Under the pieces are notes generated by a model, which was not told where the DNA came from, did no database searches, and saw nothing but the letters and a program-made list of their open reading frames with translations. 64,000 bases of DNA from Gemmatimonadota bacterium (GTDB taxonomy: Bacteria; Gemmatimonadota; Gemmatimonadetes; Gemmatimonadales; Gemmatimonadaceae), in NCBI GenBank assembly GCA_027622655.1, contig JAQBYI010000002.1:1-64000 (forward strand), read 5' to 3'. Both the position numbers and the translations under genes were made by a program. This document shows, piece after piece, positions 50,914 through 60,710 of this stretch (position 1 is its first letter; each line of letters opens with the position of its first letter).

Positions 50914-51458
50914 GTGACTTCTCCAGCGCCTGCCCGGCGGTTCGCGACGCGTGCCAGGACAAACAACAGATCCGAGAGCCGGTTGAGGTAGACGACGACG
51001 ACTGCCGGGACTTCCTCATCGTTTCGCAGCCGCACAACGGCGCGCTCGGCCCGCCTGCAAACAGTGCGCGCCACATGCAGTGCTGCAGCCTTTGGCGTGC
51101 CGCCCGGCATGATGAATGCCTTGAGCGTTTCGAGTTCCGACTCGCCGTCGTCGATTGCCTGTTCGAGTTGGGAAATCCGCTTGTCCCCGATACGGGCTTT
51201 CTCGAGCTGCTTCTTGTGCTCTTCCGGGTGCGGCGTAGCGAGCAGCGCCCCGATTGAAAAGAGGTCGCGTTGCACCGGGGCGAGCACTTCGTCGATGCGC
51301 GGCATCATGTCCACCGACCGCGCCGCGCCAATGACGGCGTTGAGTTCGTCCACATCTCCGTACGCTTCGACACGCCGGTCGTCCTTGCCGACGCGTGCGC
51401 CGCCAAACAGCGCGGTGCGTCCGTCGTCGCCGGTCTTCGTATAGATCTTCGGAGCCAT
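50907..51458 (-). CDS. PduO-type cob(I)alamin adenosyltransferase
   Basis: A 183-residue helical protein. PduO signatures are KIYTKTGDDGRTALFGGARVGKDDRRVEAYGDVDELNAVIG at the N-terminus (ATP-binding), FIMPGGTPKAAALHVARTVCRRAERAVV and VYLNRLSDLLFVLARVANRR. It adenosylates cob(I)alamin to the B12 coenzyme, so the cell should use or salvage B12. ATG 51458 is the family-typical start; the longer frame to 51605 is Pro/Arg-rich. aroB follows, with a 7-bp overlap. Confidence 0.93.
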   Translation of the reverse strand: MAPKIYTKTGDDGRTALFGGARVGKDDRRVEAYGDVDELNAVIGAARSVDMMPRIDEVLAPVQRDLFSIGALLATPHPEEHKKQLEKARIGDKRISQLEQAIDDGESELETLKAFIMPGGTPKAAALHVARTVCRRAERAVVRLRNDEEVPAVVVVYLNRLSDLLFVLARVANRRAGAGEVTW

Positions 51459-51492
51459 TCGGTTCGGTGGTTGGATGAGTCTCGGACGAAAG

Positions 51493-52488
51493 CTACGCTT
51501 GTACGCCGCCTGCGAAGTTCGCCGACGGGTCGAGTTGCGCCGGGGGGCTGTACGTGGTCGGGAAGATTCGGGCGAAGTGGGCCTGCAGCCGCTCCGGTGA
51601 ACCAATCGCCTTCTGCCTGACGCACCACTGGTCGAGCGTAAGCCCGAGCATGGCGGCGTTGGGCCGAAGCATGGGATCCTTGGAAATCGCGAGCGTTATC
51701 AGACCAGCCAGTCCTGGGTCGACGTCGGGCAGGAGGCGCGGCACATTCGGTGTTGGTGCGATCGTCACCTCGTCCATCGCGGCCTCGGTTTCGATTTCCC
51801 GGAAGAGTTGTTCACGCGCGAGGAGCTCGAACAGGACGACCGCGGTCGAGAACACGTCCGTTCGCCAATCGACTTTGAGTCCGAGCACCTGCTCGGGACT
51901 CATGTAGTGCTTCTTGCCAATCGTGAGCTGCCGTGCCTCGGCGGGATCGTGCATTGTCCGGGCCTTCGCGATTCCGAAATCGGCGAGTTTTACCTGCCCG
52001 TCCCACGTCAGCAGAACATTTCCGGGCGACACGTCGCGGTGCACGATGTAGAGCCGCTCACCGAGGTCGTTCATGAAATTGTGCGCAAAGTCGAGCGCGC
52101 GGCACACACGACTGACGATGTACGCGGCGATGGCGTGCGGGATCGGTTCGTCGAGAGCGCGATGGCGGTCGATCAGCGCACGCAGCGTTACTCCGCGAAT
52201 GTATTCCATTGCCATGAAAAACTCGCCGCCGACCTCCTCGAACTGAAAGATCTGGACGATGTTGCCGTGCACGAGATTCGCCGAGAGCTTCGCTTCGTCG
52301 ATGAACAGCTGCAGCCACTCGGGTTCGCGCGCGTATTTTTCGTGGATCACTTTCAGTGCCACACGCTTGGTGAAGCCCCGGTCGCCGACCTGCTCCGCTT
52401 CATACACGGTTGCCATTCCGCCCCTCGCGATGCGCCGGATGAGGCGGAACTTCCCGGGATACTCGATTGTCCGTGTGCCGTCGCTCAT
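51493..52488 (-). CDS. Cytosolic serine/threonine protein kinase
   Basis: A complete Hanks-type kinase domain in 331 residues: the Gly loop RIARGGMATVYEAEQ, the ATP Lys in VALKVIHEK, the catalytic loop YIVHRDVSPGNVLLT (Asp kept), DFGIAKARTMHD and the activation segment GKKHYMSPEQVLG. The C-terminal tail after the kinase is short, without TM or repeats. The substrate is unknown. It lies in a minus-strand run with the adenosyltransferase and aroB; regulation of neighbouring genes is not evident. Confidence 0.92.
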   Translation of the reverse strand: MSDGTRTIEYPGKFRLIRRIARGGMATVYEAEQVGDRGFTKRVALKVIHEKYAREPEWLQLFIDEAKLSANLVHGNIVQIFQFEEVGGEFFMAMEYIRGVTLRALIDRHRALDEPIPHAIAAYIVSRVCRALDFAHNFMNDLGERLYIVHRDVSPGNVLLTWDGQVKLADFGIAKARTMHDPAEARQLTIGKKHYMSPEQVLGLKVDWRTDVFSTAVVLFELLAREQLFREIETEAAMDEVTIAPTPNVPRLLPDVDPGLAGLITLAISKDPMLRPNAAMLGLTLDQWCVRQKAIGSPERLQAHFARIFPTTYSPPAQLDPSANFAGGVQA

Positions 52489-52565
52489 GGGAAGACGGGG
52501 GCTGGAGTTTGCGGATTCGCCCTTTAACGGTTGCCGCGAATCATTACGATGGCGAATTTTGCTGC

Positions 52566-53582
52566 ATGGTGCACGAGATATGCGACATTACGATAATTGG
52601 CGGCGGGCCGACCGGTCTTTTCGGCCTGTTCTATGCTGGAATGCGAAAGGCAACTGCAAGAGTCGTTGACGCCCTTCCCGATCCCGGCGGGCAGCTCACA
52701 GCTCTGTACCCCGAGAAGTTTATTTTCGATGTCGGCGGTTTTCCGAAAGTACTCGCGAAAGACCTCGTCCGCTCGCTGCTCGAGCAGGGTACCCAGTTCG
52801 GCGGCACGTTCCACGGCGGACAGCGCGTGACCGGCCTCGAAGAGGTTGACGGCCACTTCGTGCTCGTCACCGAGACCGATCGATTTCCCACGCGCTCGGT
52901 CATTGTTGCGGCGGGGATCGGCGCGTTTACGCCGCGCCGCCTTCCTCAGCCCTGCGCGGCGCCGTGGGAAGGAAAAGGGATCTCATACCAGCTTGGAGAT
53001 CTGTCCGAGTTCGACGGCAAGCACCTCGTGATCGTGGGCGGTGGCGACTCGGCGTTTGATTGGGTCGATCAGCTTGCGGCTCGTGCCGCACACATCACGC
53101 TTGTGCATCGTAGCGATCGTTTTCGTGCGCATGCGGCAACAGTGGCGTCGGTTCAGGCAAAGGCAGCCAACGGACGTGTGACCATGCACACGTTCCACGA
53201 ACTGAGTGACGTTATCGCCACGGACGGCGCAATGACCGGGATCGAGCTCAAGGACATCAAGGCCAAATCGACGCGGCGAGTCCGCGCGGACTGTGTGCTC
53301 GCGATGCTTGGCTTCGTGAGCGACATCGGACCGCTGGCCGAATGGGGCATTGACGTGGAGTCCGACGAAATCGTCGTGAACTCGGAAATGCAGACCGGCC
53401 GTACCGGCGTCTGGGCTGCCGGCGACATCACCACGTATCCCGGTAAACTGAAACTCATCGCGACAGGGTTCGCCGAAGCGTGCACCGCAGTCAACCAGGC
53501 CGTTCACTGGATCTATCCGGAGCGAAAGGTGAACCCCGGACACTCTTCGAACCTCGCGATCTTCGGCCAGAAGGACGATTGA
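52566..53582 (+). CDS. Thioredoxin-reductase-like ferredoxin--NADP+ reductase
   Basis: A 338-residue flavoprotein with FAD motif DITIIGGGPTGLFGLFYAGMR, Rossmann NADPH motif LVIVGGGDSAFDWVDQL, and the late FAD motif TGVWAAGDITTYPGKLKLIATGFAEACTAVN. It lacks the CxxC of thioredoxin reductase, so it fits the YumC/FNR (NADPH:ferredoxin) type. It transfers electrons between NADPH and ferredoxin or flavodoxin. ATG 52566 begins the FAD strand; the open frame upstream is not similar. It is divergent from the Ser/Thr kinase, and its stop overlaps the tamA start. Confidence 0.9.
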   Translation: MVHEICDITIIGGGPTGLFGLFYAGMRKATARVVDALPDPGGQLTALYPEKFIFDVGGFPKVLAKDLVRSLLEQGTQFGGTFHGGQRVTGLEEVDGHFVLVTETDRFPTRSVIVAAGIGAFTPRRLPQPCAAPWEGKGISYQLGDLSEFDGKHLVIVGGGDSAFDWVDQLAARAAHITLVHRSDRFRAHAATVASVQAKAANGRVTMHTFHELSDVIATDGAMTGIELKDIKAKSTRRVRADCVLAMLGFVSDIGPLAEWGIDVESDEIVVNSEMQTGRTGVWAAGDITTYPGKLKLIATGFAEACTAVNQAVHWIYPERKVNPGHSSNLAIFGQKDD

Positions 53583-55852
53583 TCCGTCAGCTGAACCGTC
53601 AGCTCCGTCTGTTGCTCGCGGCGTGCGCTTTTTTGGCCGTACCGGTGGCTGGCGTGCGAGGTCAGGGCGCGATTTGCGGAAACGGTGACGTCGAGCTGGT
53701 GGGACTCAAGTTTGCCGGCAACCGCGCCTTTTCCAACGCGACGCTCGCCAGCGGAATTGCCACAACACCGTCGAGCTGGGCACGCCGCACGTTCCGCATC
53801 GGTGGCAGGCGAAACTGCCTCGACCGCCTGCAATTCGCGCTCGACGCCGTGCGGCTGCGCCTCTTCTACCGCAATCATGGATACGTCGGGGCAGAGGTGG
53901 ACACGGTTGTCGCCCCGGCGGGAGCGGACCGCGTGCGCGTGCAGTTCACGATCGTCGAAGGTGAGCCGATGGTGGTATCGGACCTCATCATCGCCGGGCT
54001 CGACACGATCGAGGAGCGCGGGGAGTTTCTCCGCGATCTTCCGGTGACGCTTGGCGGACCGTTCGACAGGTACGCGATTGAGGAGGCGCGCGACACGTTG
54101 ATCCGTAGGATGCGAAACCGAGGGTATCCCGACGCCGAGGTTTTCGTGGGATTTGACACGCGCACTGAGGCAAACACGGCGACGGTTCGGCTCGGCGTGC
54201 AGCCGGGCACTCAGGTGCGGCTTGGACCGGTTCGCGTTGTGGTGACGCCGCGCGAGGGCTCCAACCGCGGAATCGGAGACGGCCCGGTGCGCCGAGTGGC
54301 CGGTATTCGCGACGGCGAGCTCTACAGCGAGCAGCGTCTCGAGCGCGCCAAGCGTGCGCTGTACCAGACCGAGGCGTACGATCAGGTCGCCGTTCGAACC
54401 GACAGCGTGACGGTTCGCGGCGATACCGCGCGAATGGGGGTCACGGTCGATCTGGTGGAGGGCTACATGCGGGTCGCGCGCGGGGCGGTCGGATACGGAA
54501 CGCTCGATTGCTTTCGCGCGACAAGCGATTTCACTCAATACAACTTCCTCGGCGGCGCGGCGCGGCTCGACGTGCATGCGCGGGTGTCGAAAATCGGCAT
54601 CAGCGAGCCGATCACCGGCGCCGCGTCGCTCTGTCCGCAGGCCAAGGCGGACCCGTACAGCCGAGATCTCAACTACTACGTTGGCGCATCGGCGAGTCGC
54701 AGCGCAGTGTTCCGGGACTTCGCGCCATCAGTGTCGTTGTACAGCGAACGGCGGTCAGAGTATAAATCGTTTCTCCGTACGACACCGATCGGCAGCAGGG
54801 TGGCGCTCGCGCGCACGCTCGGTCGCACATCGCAGGCCTTTGGCTACTCGGTGGAGTTTGGAAAGACCGAAGCGCAGCCCGCGCTGCTGTGCGCGGTGTT
54901 CAATGCGTGCGAGGAGGCCGACCGCACGTCATTCAGGCGAGAACAGCGGCTCGCCGTGGCGAGCTTTGCCTACGCGCGGGAAACGAGCGACAACCCCGTC
55001 GACCCCACCCGTGGCACGTCGCTGCGAGTCGAACTCCGCACTGCGGGAGCGTACACCGGGAGCGATCCGTCGCTTCGTTTTCACAAGATGCTGCTGGACG
55101 GCGCGGTGTACCGGCCGCTGAGCGAAAACATCGTGCTTGCCGCGCGGCTCCGCGTGGGCGCCGTAGTAGGTCTCAACTTTTCGTTCGGAAATGCCGCGGT
55201 GTATGTGCCGCCGCACGAGCGCCTCTTCGCAGGTGGGCCGACGACCGTTCGAGGATTTTCGCAGAACGAGCTCGGACCGGCGGTCTATATCGCGGCGGCG
55301 TTCGATACCGTACGCGCGAGCGGTGCGCCCGGTGGGGATCCGTCGGTCGCAACGGACACCGTGTTTTTTCGCGCACGTGCAGACGTTCATGGTGAACGGA
55401 CTGTTCCGGCCGGCGGGAACGCGCTTGTTGTAGCAAACTTCGAGGCACGATTCCGCAGTCCGCTCCTTCCGGAGTTGATTCAGTGGACGGCGTTCGCCGA
55501 CGTCGGAGAGGTGTGGAACCGCGGCTCGCCCGGTGCCGCTCTCGGACTCAGCGCACTCCGCTGGACGCCAGGTGCCGGTGTGCGCATTCGCACGCTCATT
55601 GGTGTCATCCGGGTCGATATCGCGTACAACCCGTACGAGCGCCCTGCGGGCGCCGCGTATTTCGACACGCCGATCGCCGTTGGCGGTGCGTTGCTCTGCG
55701 TGAGTCCGGGGAACTCGCTCCGCATCACGACAGACAGCAACGGACAAACGAGCCAGGCGGCCGGCCGCTGTCAGGTCAGTTTCGTGCCCCCTCGCGGATC
55801 GGCGTTCTTTCGGCGCCTCACGCCGAGCATTTCAATCGGACAGGCGTTCTAG
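53579..55852 (+). CDS. tamA: Outer membrane assembly protein TamA (BamA/Omp85 family)
   Basis: TTG 53579 overlaps the reductase stop (TTGA) with AAGGA just upstream and gives a signal peptide (NRQLRLLLAACAFLAVPVAG). Three POTRA-like segments follow (about residues 45-320: VELVGLKFAGNRAFSNATLASG, VSDLIIAGLDTIEERGEF, and VRRVAGIRDGELYSEQRLERA). A C-terminal 16-strand barrel ends in Phe (SIGQAF), the outer-membrane insertion signal. It contains ERLFAGGPTTVRGFSQNELGP (the VRGF/Y lid motif). TamA and TamB form an envelope protein-translocation complex. tamB begins 3 bp after this stop. Confidence 0.93.
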   Translation: MIRQLNRQLRLLLAACAFLAVPVAGVRGQGAICGNGDVELVGLKFAGNRAFSNATLASGIATTPSSWARRTFRIGGRRNCLDRLQFALDAVRLRLFYRNHGYVGAEVDTVVAPAGADRVRVQFTIVEGEPMVVSDLIIAGLDTIEERGEFLRDLPVTLGGPFDRYAIEEARDTLIRRMRNRGYPDAEVFVGFDTRTEANTATVRLGVQPGTQVRLGPVRVVVTPREGSNRGIGDGPVRRVAGIRDGELYSEQRLERAKRALYQTEAYDQVAVRTDSVTVRGDTARMGVTVDLVEGYMRVARGAVGYGTLDCFRATSDFTQYNFLGGAARLDVHARVSKIGISEPITGAASLCPQAKADPYSRDLNYYVGASASRSAVFRDFAPSVSLYSERRSEYKSFLRTTPIGSRVALARTLGRTSQAFGYSVEFGKTEAQPALLCAVFNACEEADRTSFRREQRLAVASFAYARETSDNPVDPTRGTSLRVELRTAGAYTGSDPSLRFHKMLLDGAVYRPLSENIVLAARLRVGAVVGLNFSFGNAAVYVPPHERLFAGGPTTVRGFSQNELGPAVYIAAAFDTVRASGAPGGDPSVATDTVFFRARADVHGERTVPAGGNALVVANFEARFRSPLLPELIQWTAFADVGEVWNRGSPGAALGLSALRWTPGAGVRIRTLIGVIRVDIAYNPYERPAGAAYFDTPIAVGGALLCVSPGNSLRITTDSNGQTSQAAGRCQVSFVPPRGSAFFRRLTPSISIGQAF

Positions 55853-55855
55853 CGT

Positions 55856-58800
55856 ATGGGACGCCGCCAGCTTCTCGTAATCGTGAGCGCGCTCGCGATG
55901 ATCTTGATCGGCGCCGGCGTCGTCAGCGGCCTCGTTGCGGCGACGCAGAGCGATGGTGGCCGCGAGTGGATTCGCGCGCAAATCTCGCGCGAAGTCAATC
56001 GCGGGCTGCGCGGACGTTTCCACCTTGGGCGTCTCTCGGGAAGCTTCCTCACGGACATCACGATCGACTCGGTATCTCTCACGGGCCTCGACGACTCGGT
56101 CTACGTGTCGTCCGGCCGCATTTCGCTCCGGTACGACCCGCGCGATCTCGTGGACGGGAGATTCCTGTTTCGCTCGATTGAGGCAGAGCATCCCTTTCTC
56201 GTGATGCGAAAGGATCCCGACGGTGTGTGGAATTACCGCAAGATCTTTCCGCCCAGGAACGGACCGTTGCTCCCTGTGCGGCGTGCGCGGAATGCGTTCG
56301 GGTCACTCGTTGTGGCGACTGATGTGCGTGTGCACGGTGGCGAGGTGCGCCTCACAAAGCCCTGGACGCCGGACGACTCCCTCAGCGGCGCGCGCCGTGA
56401 CAGCGCAATTGCATTCAACCTCGCCGACCCGACGAACGACATTCGTCGCGTCACGGCGAACGGCGTCCGTGGTTTCCAGAAGACGTGGCGCTGGAAGGAC
56501 ATCGAGGGCAACATCGCGCGGCTCCGCTTTCGGCACCCCGACAGCACCGGGCGCCACTTCGAAATCGCGCGACTCGATGTGAACGAGACCGTTCCACCTT
56601 TCGCGATCCGCGAACTCCACGGCACCGCGCTCTGGCGAGGCGATACGGTGTGGCTCGACGCGGATCGGTTCACGCTCCCCGGATCTGTCGGCCGCATGGT
56701 GACCAAGGTCGAGTGGCCCACCGGCGACATGTACTGGGACGCGCGCATGGAGAGCGATTCAACGGCGCTGAGCGACCTCAGCTGGATTTCGCCGTCGATT
56801 CCGACCGTCGGGTACGGCGCGATGAAGCTCCACGTGAAGACGCGCGCCAATCACAACATCACCGACTATGTCATCACGGAGATGGACGTTCGCAGCGGCA
56901 ACTCACGTCTGCGCGGTACGATGACGTACGGTGTCGGCGGGCCAGTTCTGGAAGCGCGTGACGTCAACCTCTCTCTTGAGCCGGCAGACTTCGTATTCTT
57001 CGAAGCGCTGAACACGCAACCGTTTCCATACCCGTGGCGCGGTACGGTGACCGGAACCGTTCGCGCGTCCGGCGGTCCGGTGAATCGGTTTCAGGTTGAG
57101 CACATGGAACTCGCGTTCGCCGATTCCAACGTGCCGGGCGCCACCGCGAGGGGCACTGGGCGCGGGGAACTCGATATCCTCTTCCCGGGTCTCGCGAAGT
57201 TCCACTCCTTTCAGCTTGACATCGACCACTTCGACCTCCGGACCGGACAGTTCCTGAATCCCGACTTCCCGGAGCTGAACGGACACATGGGTGGCACGGC
57301 AACGCTCGACTCGATCTGGACCGACGTACGCTTGAGCAACGCTGACATCACGCACCGCGATGGCGAAGATTCTGTCCCGTCCCGTTTTCGGGGCGGCGGG
57401 CGCCTTACGCTCGGCGACGATTTCGTCTCGTTCGACTTGACCACCGCGGCGCTTCCGGTCAACGCGACCACGATCGCACGATCATATCCCGCGTTGCCGC
57501 TCCGAGGCGAATACCGTGGCCCCATGAGGGTGCAGGGCACAGTGGCCGATATGGCGTTGTCCACGGACCTGGTGGGCGATGCCGGGCGCCTGCAGTTGGA
57601 TGGACAGTTCGACGCGCTGGAGCCCGGCTTCCGGGCGGTCGCGCGCGGCACGTTGAGTGCTTTCGACTTCCGGCGCGGCTTTGGTTCGACGCTCGTGCCG
57701 AGCTCGTCGTTCGACGGCCGCTTTGCGGTCGATCTTGCCGGAGACTCGCTCGCGAATCTTGCCGGTACCGCGCAACTAAACGCCGATCGCTCGATGGTCG
57801 ACGGCGTGCGCGTGTTCGGCGGGTTGGCCGCACTGCGCTTTGGTAACGGGTTGATGCGCGTGGATTCCCTGAGCCTCGAAAGCGCTGCAGGCTCGCTCGC
57901 CGTGCGTGGCGCGCTTGGGATGATACCGGCCGTAACGGACACACTGCGATTTCAGTTCGCGGGCGACTCACTTGGCGGGCTTCGACGCTATCTCGCGCGC
58001 GGCGGAAGTACTGCCGATTCGCTACAGGGAGCGTTCAGCGGCACCGGGCTGCTCACCGGCCGGACATCGCGGTTTGCGCTCGATGCGTCGGTCGCCGGTA
58101 CCGAACTGCTCCTCCGCACTGCAGGAGCCCGACAGGTACGCGGGACAGTGTCGCTGTCGTCGTTGCCCGATTCGGCCACAGGTGCCGTCACGATTCGGCT
58201 GGATGGTGTTCGGTCGGGCACGATGGCGATCAGTTCTGCCGACGTGCGCGCTGACCTGCTTGACGGATGGCAGGCGAGGACGAGCGCTCAGTTTTCTGCG
58301 CCATCGGGGACGGCAGCGCGCGCCCTTGCCGATGTACGGCGGCGTGGGGACACGACCGTCATCCGCCTCGACTCGCTCTCGGCGCGTACTGCGACAAACA
58401 ACTGGACGCTCGAACGTACCGCCACTCTTGCGCTCGCCGGTGGTGGCTTCCGGCTCGACACGCTCGTTCTATCCGGCGCGCAGGGCGGACGCATAGACGC
58501 CGCCGGACGCACGAGTGTACTCGACACGATCGCTGTTGCCCTCCGCGCAGACGGTGTGCCGTTGGCGGACTTCGGAGAGTTGTTCCAGACGCGGGAACCG
58601 ATGGCCGGGCTGATCTCGCTTCGCGCCGATGTGCGTGGCACGCGCGCGCGCCCCGATCTTTTTTTCACCGGCACCCTCAATGGCGCAACTGTTGCCGGGC
58701 TCCAGCTCGAACGACTCGACGCCGATGGCCGGTATGCCGATCGCCGACTCACCGCGGCGGTTTCGCTGGTTCGCGACGGCAAGCAGGCGTTGCACGCCGA

Positions 58801-60403
58801 TGCGTCGCTCCCAATAGACCTCGCTTTCGATCCTGTCGGGTCCCGGTTTCTTGAGGAACCGCTCACTGGGCACGTGCGTACCGACAGCGCCAGTCTCGGC
58901 CTGCTGGAGTCGTTCTTTCCCGTTGCTCGTGATGCGCGCGGCGGGCTGAGCATGGACCTGGATGTCGGCGGTACGTGGCGGCATCCGCTCTTCACCGGTT
59001 CGGTCGCTATCTCGGACGGCTCGCTCTCACTCCGCCCCATGGGGAACGTGTGCCTCGAAGGCCTCGAGGCGAACATCGGGTTCCTCGGCGACAGCATTGC
59101 GGTTCGCCGATTGGAAGCGAGGAGCGGCCCCGACCTCGGCCGAACGGCCGCGGTGACGGGCTGGATCAGTATCCGAGACGTAACCGACCCGGCGTTCACC
59201 CTCCGGCTCAGTTCGCTTGGGTTCAACGTGCTCGACGATCCGGCGGTCGCCGACCTCGACCTCACCGGCACGTTGCAGCTGAGCGGCCGACGAAGCGCGT
59301 CCGTACTCTCTGGTGGGTTCACGGTGGATCGCGGCGAGATTCGCCTACCCGAGCTCTATCGCAAGCAGCTCATATCGCTCGACGATCTCAACCAATACCG
59401 GCTCGTTGATACAACTGCGCTCGTGGACCGGAGGCTGGTGGCGGCCGGCGATTCCGTGTTCATGAACAACCTCGCGCTGCGCGACGTCCGGATTCGCATG
59501 GGTTCCGACGTCTGGCTCCGCTCGGCAGAGGCGAACATCAATCTGGGTGGCTCGGTTTTGGTGACGCGAAACCGCGTGGCTGGAGGAGCCAACGCGGGGC
59601 GTTCGCAACTCGCACTCGACGGCGCCCTCCAGACCGTCCGTGGTACGTACCGCCTGAACCTCGGACTTGTGCAGCGGACCTTCACCGTCGAAAGTGGCGA
59701 GGTGCGGTTTTTCGGCGACGCCGATCTCAACGCAGCACTCAACATCAACGCGTTCCACGTCGTGCGTCAGGTCAGTAAGCAGGGCGCGCGTCCGGACGTG
59801 CGCGTCCAGGTGCACATTGGCGGTACACGACTTTCGCCAACGGCCGAACTTTCCACGCCCGACTCCGTGCTGGTGACGACGGCCGACCTCATCAGCTATC
59901 TCACGACTGGCGGGCCGAGCAGCGACATCAGCGGCCGCGGCGGCGACTACTACGGCTCCACCGCGGCGCGGCTCTTCTTGACGACAGCCGGGAGTTTTCT
60001 GGGTGCCAAAGTTCCGGTGGGCATTTGCGACGACGCCCAATTGCTTATCACCGGACTGGATGGGTACCAGGGAGCGCTGCGCTCGGTGAGCGGGCAAGTG
60101 CTGCAAGGGACGCGTTTCAACTGTGCCAAGCAGATCACCGACAACCTGTTCGTGCGGCTCGACGCCGGACTTTGTCAGGTCGGCAAGTTTGTTGACCCGA
60201 ACGGGACGTCATCGGGGCCGTTGCAACTGGCGGATGCGTTTGGCGTGAAGCTCGACTGGCGCATGGCAGCCGACTTCACGGTGTCGGTCGGTCTCGAGCC
60301 GCCCACGAGCGCCGTGTTCTGCCGAGACGACGTGAGTGCCCGCGGTTTTGCGCCGACCCCTCGTCAGATCGGGTTCGATCTGTTTCGGCTCTGGCGATTC
60401 TGA
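55856..60403 (+). CDS. tamB: Translocation/assembly module TamB
   Basis: A 1515-residue AsmA/TamB-type protein with one N-terminal TM anchor (LVIVSALAMILIGAGVVSGLVAA) and a long beta-helical repeat region. The C-terminal DUF490/TamB domain contains VRGTYRLNLGLVQRTFTVESGEVRFFGD, ALNINAFHVVRQVSKQGARPD and STPDSVLVTTADLISYLTTGGPSSDI. The C-terminal segment ends in a Phe (LWRF), as in TamB partners of Omp85 proteins. It spans the periplasm as a hydrophobic groove, moving lipids or proteins to the outer membrane. It is co-transcribed with tamA. Confidence 0.95.
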   Translation: MGRRQLLVIVSALAMILIGAGVVSGLVAATQSDGGREWIRAQISREVNRGLRGRFHLGRLSGSFLTDITIDSVSLTGLDDSVYVSSGRISLRYDPRDLVDGRFLFRSIEAEHPFLVMRKDPDGVWNYRKIFPPRNGPLLPVRRARNAFGSLVVATDVRVHGGEVRLTKPWTPDDSLSGARRDSAIAFNLADPTNDIRRVTANGVRGFQKTWRWKDIEGNIARLRFRHPDSTGRHFEIARLDVNETVPPFAIRELHGTALWRGDTVWLDADRFTLPGSVGRMVTKVEWPTGDMYWDARMESDSTALSDLSWISPSIPTVGYGAMKLHVKTRANHNITDYVITEMDVRSGNSRLRGTMTYGVGGPVLEARDVNLSLEPADFVFFEALNTQPFPYPWRGTVTGTVRASGGPVNRFQVEHMELAFADSNVPGATARGTGRGELDILFPGLAKFHSFQLDIDHFDLRTGQFLNPDFPELNGHMGGTATLDSIWTDVRLSNADITHRDGEDSVPSRFRGGGRLTLGDDFVSFDLTTAALPVNATTIARSYPALPLRGEYRGPMRVQGTVADMALSTDLVGDAGRLQLDGQFDALEPGFRAVARGTLSAFDFRRGFGSTLVPSSSFDGRFAVDLAGDSLANLAGTAQLNADRSMVDGVRVFGGLAALRFGNGLMRVDSLSLESAAGSLAVRGALGMIPAVTDTLRFQFAGDSLGGLRRYLARGGSTADSLQGAFSGTGLLTGRTSRFALDASVAGTELLLRTAGARQVRGTVSLSSLPDSATGAVTIRLDGVRSGTMAISSADVRADLLDGWQARTSAQFSAPSGTAARALADVRRRGDTTVIRLDSLSARTATNNWTLERTATLALAGGGFRLDTLVLSGAQGGRIDAAGRTSVLDTIAVALRADGVPLADFGELFQTREPMAGLISLRADVRGTRARPDLFFTGTLNGATVAGLQLERLDADGRYADRRLTAAVSLVRDGKQALHADASLPIDLAFDPVGSRFLEEPLTGHVRTDSASLGLLESFFPVARDARGGLSMDLDVGGTWRHPLFTGSVAISDGSLSLRPMGNVCLEGLEANIGFLGDSIAVRRLEARSGPDLGRTAAVTGWISIRDVTDPAFTLRLSSLGFNVLDDPAVADLDLTGTLQLSGRRSASVLSGGFTVDRGEIRLPELYRKQLISLDDLNQYRLVDTTALVDRRLVAAGDSVFMNNLALRDVRIRMGSDVWLRSAEANINLGGSVLVTRNRVAGGANAGRSQLALDGALQTVRGTYRLNLGLVQRTFTVESGEVRFFGDADLNAALNINAFHVVRQVSKQGARPDVRVQVHIGGTRLSPTAELSTPDSVLVTTADLISYLTTGGPSSDISGRGGDYYGSTAARLFLTTAGSFLGAKVPVGICDDAQLLITGLDGYQGALRSVSGQVLQGTRFNCAKQITDNLFVRLDAGLCQVGKFVDPNGTSSGPLQLADAFGVKLDWRMAADFTVSVGLEPPTSAVFCRDDVSARGFAPTPRQIGFDLFRLWRF

Positions 60404-60709
60404 TCGGGCGCACTGCGGGCGGGAGCGGCTCATCGAGGTTTCCAGCGAACAGCGCGGCGACGAAATTGTGGTGACGGTCACAGATTCGGGTGCCGGCATT
60501 GCGCCGGAGCATCTCGGGTACATCTTCAATCCGTTCCATACGACCAAGCCAAGGGGGGGTCGGAACAGGTCTCGGTCTCTCCATCAGCTTTGGCATCGTG
60601 CGCGAGCACGGCGGCTCGATTCAGGCCGTGTCGTCGCCCGCGCACGGTGCGACATTTCCTGTTCACCTCCCCATTCGCGACGCAAGAACGCACGACGGGC
60701 GCGCTGACC
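60404..60709 (+). pseudogene. Truncated, frameshifted histidine kinase (HATPase end only)
   Basis: In one frame about 40 residues (IEVSSEQRGDEIVVTVTDSGAGI, then PEHLGYIFNPFHTTKP) match the N and G1/F boxes of an HATPase. After a G7 run (60553-60559; six would fit) the frame shifts and continues with GVGTGLGLSISFGIVREHGGSI and SSPAHGATFPVHLPI. The sensor, dimerisation and His-box domains are missing: the sequence starts right after the tamB stop. This remnant lies just before a response regulator gene, its likely former partner. Confidence 0.8.
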
Positions 60710-60710
60710 T

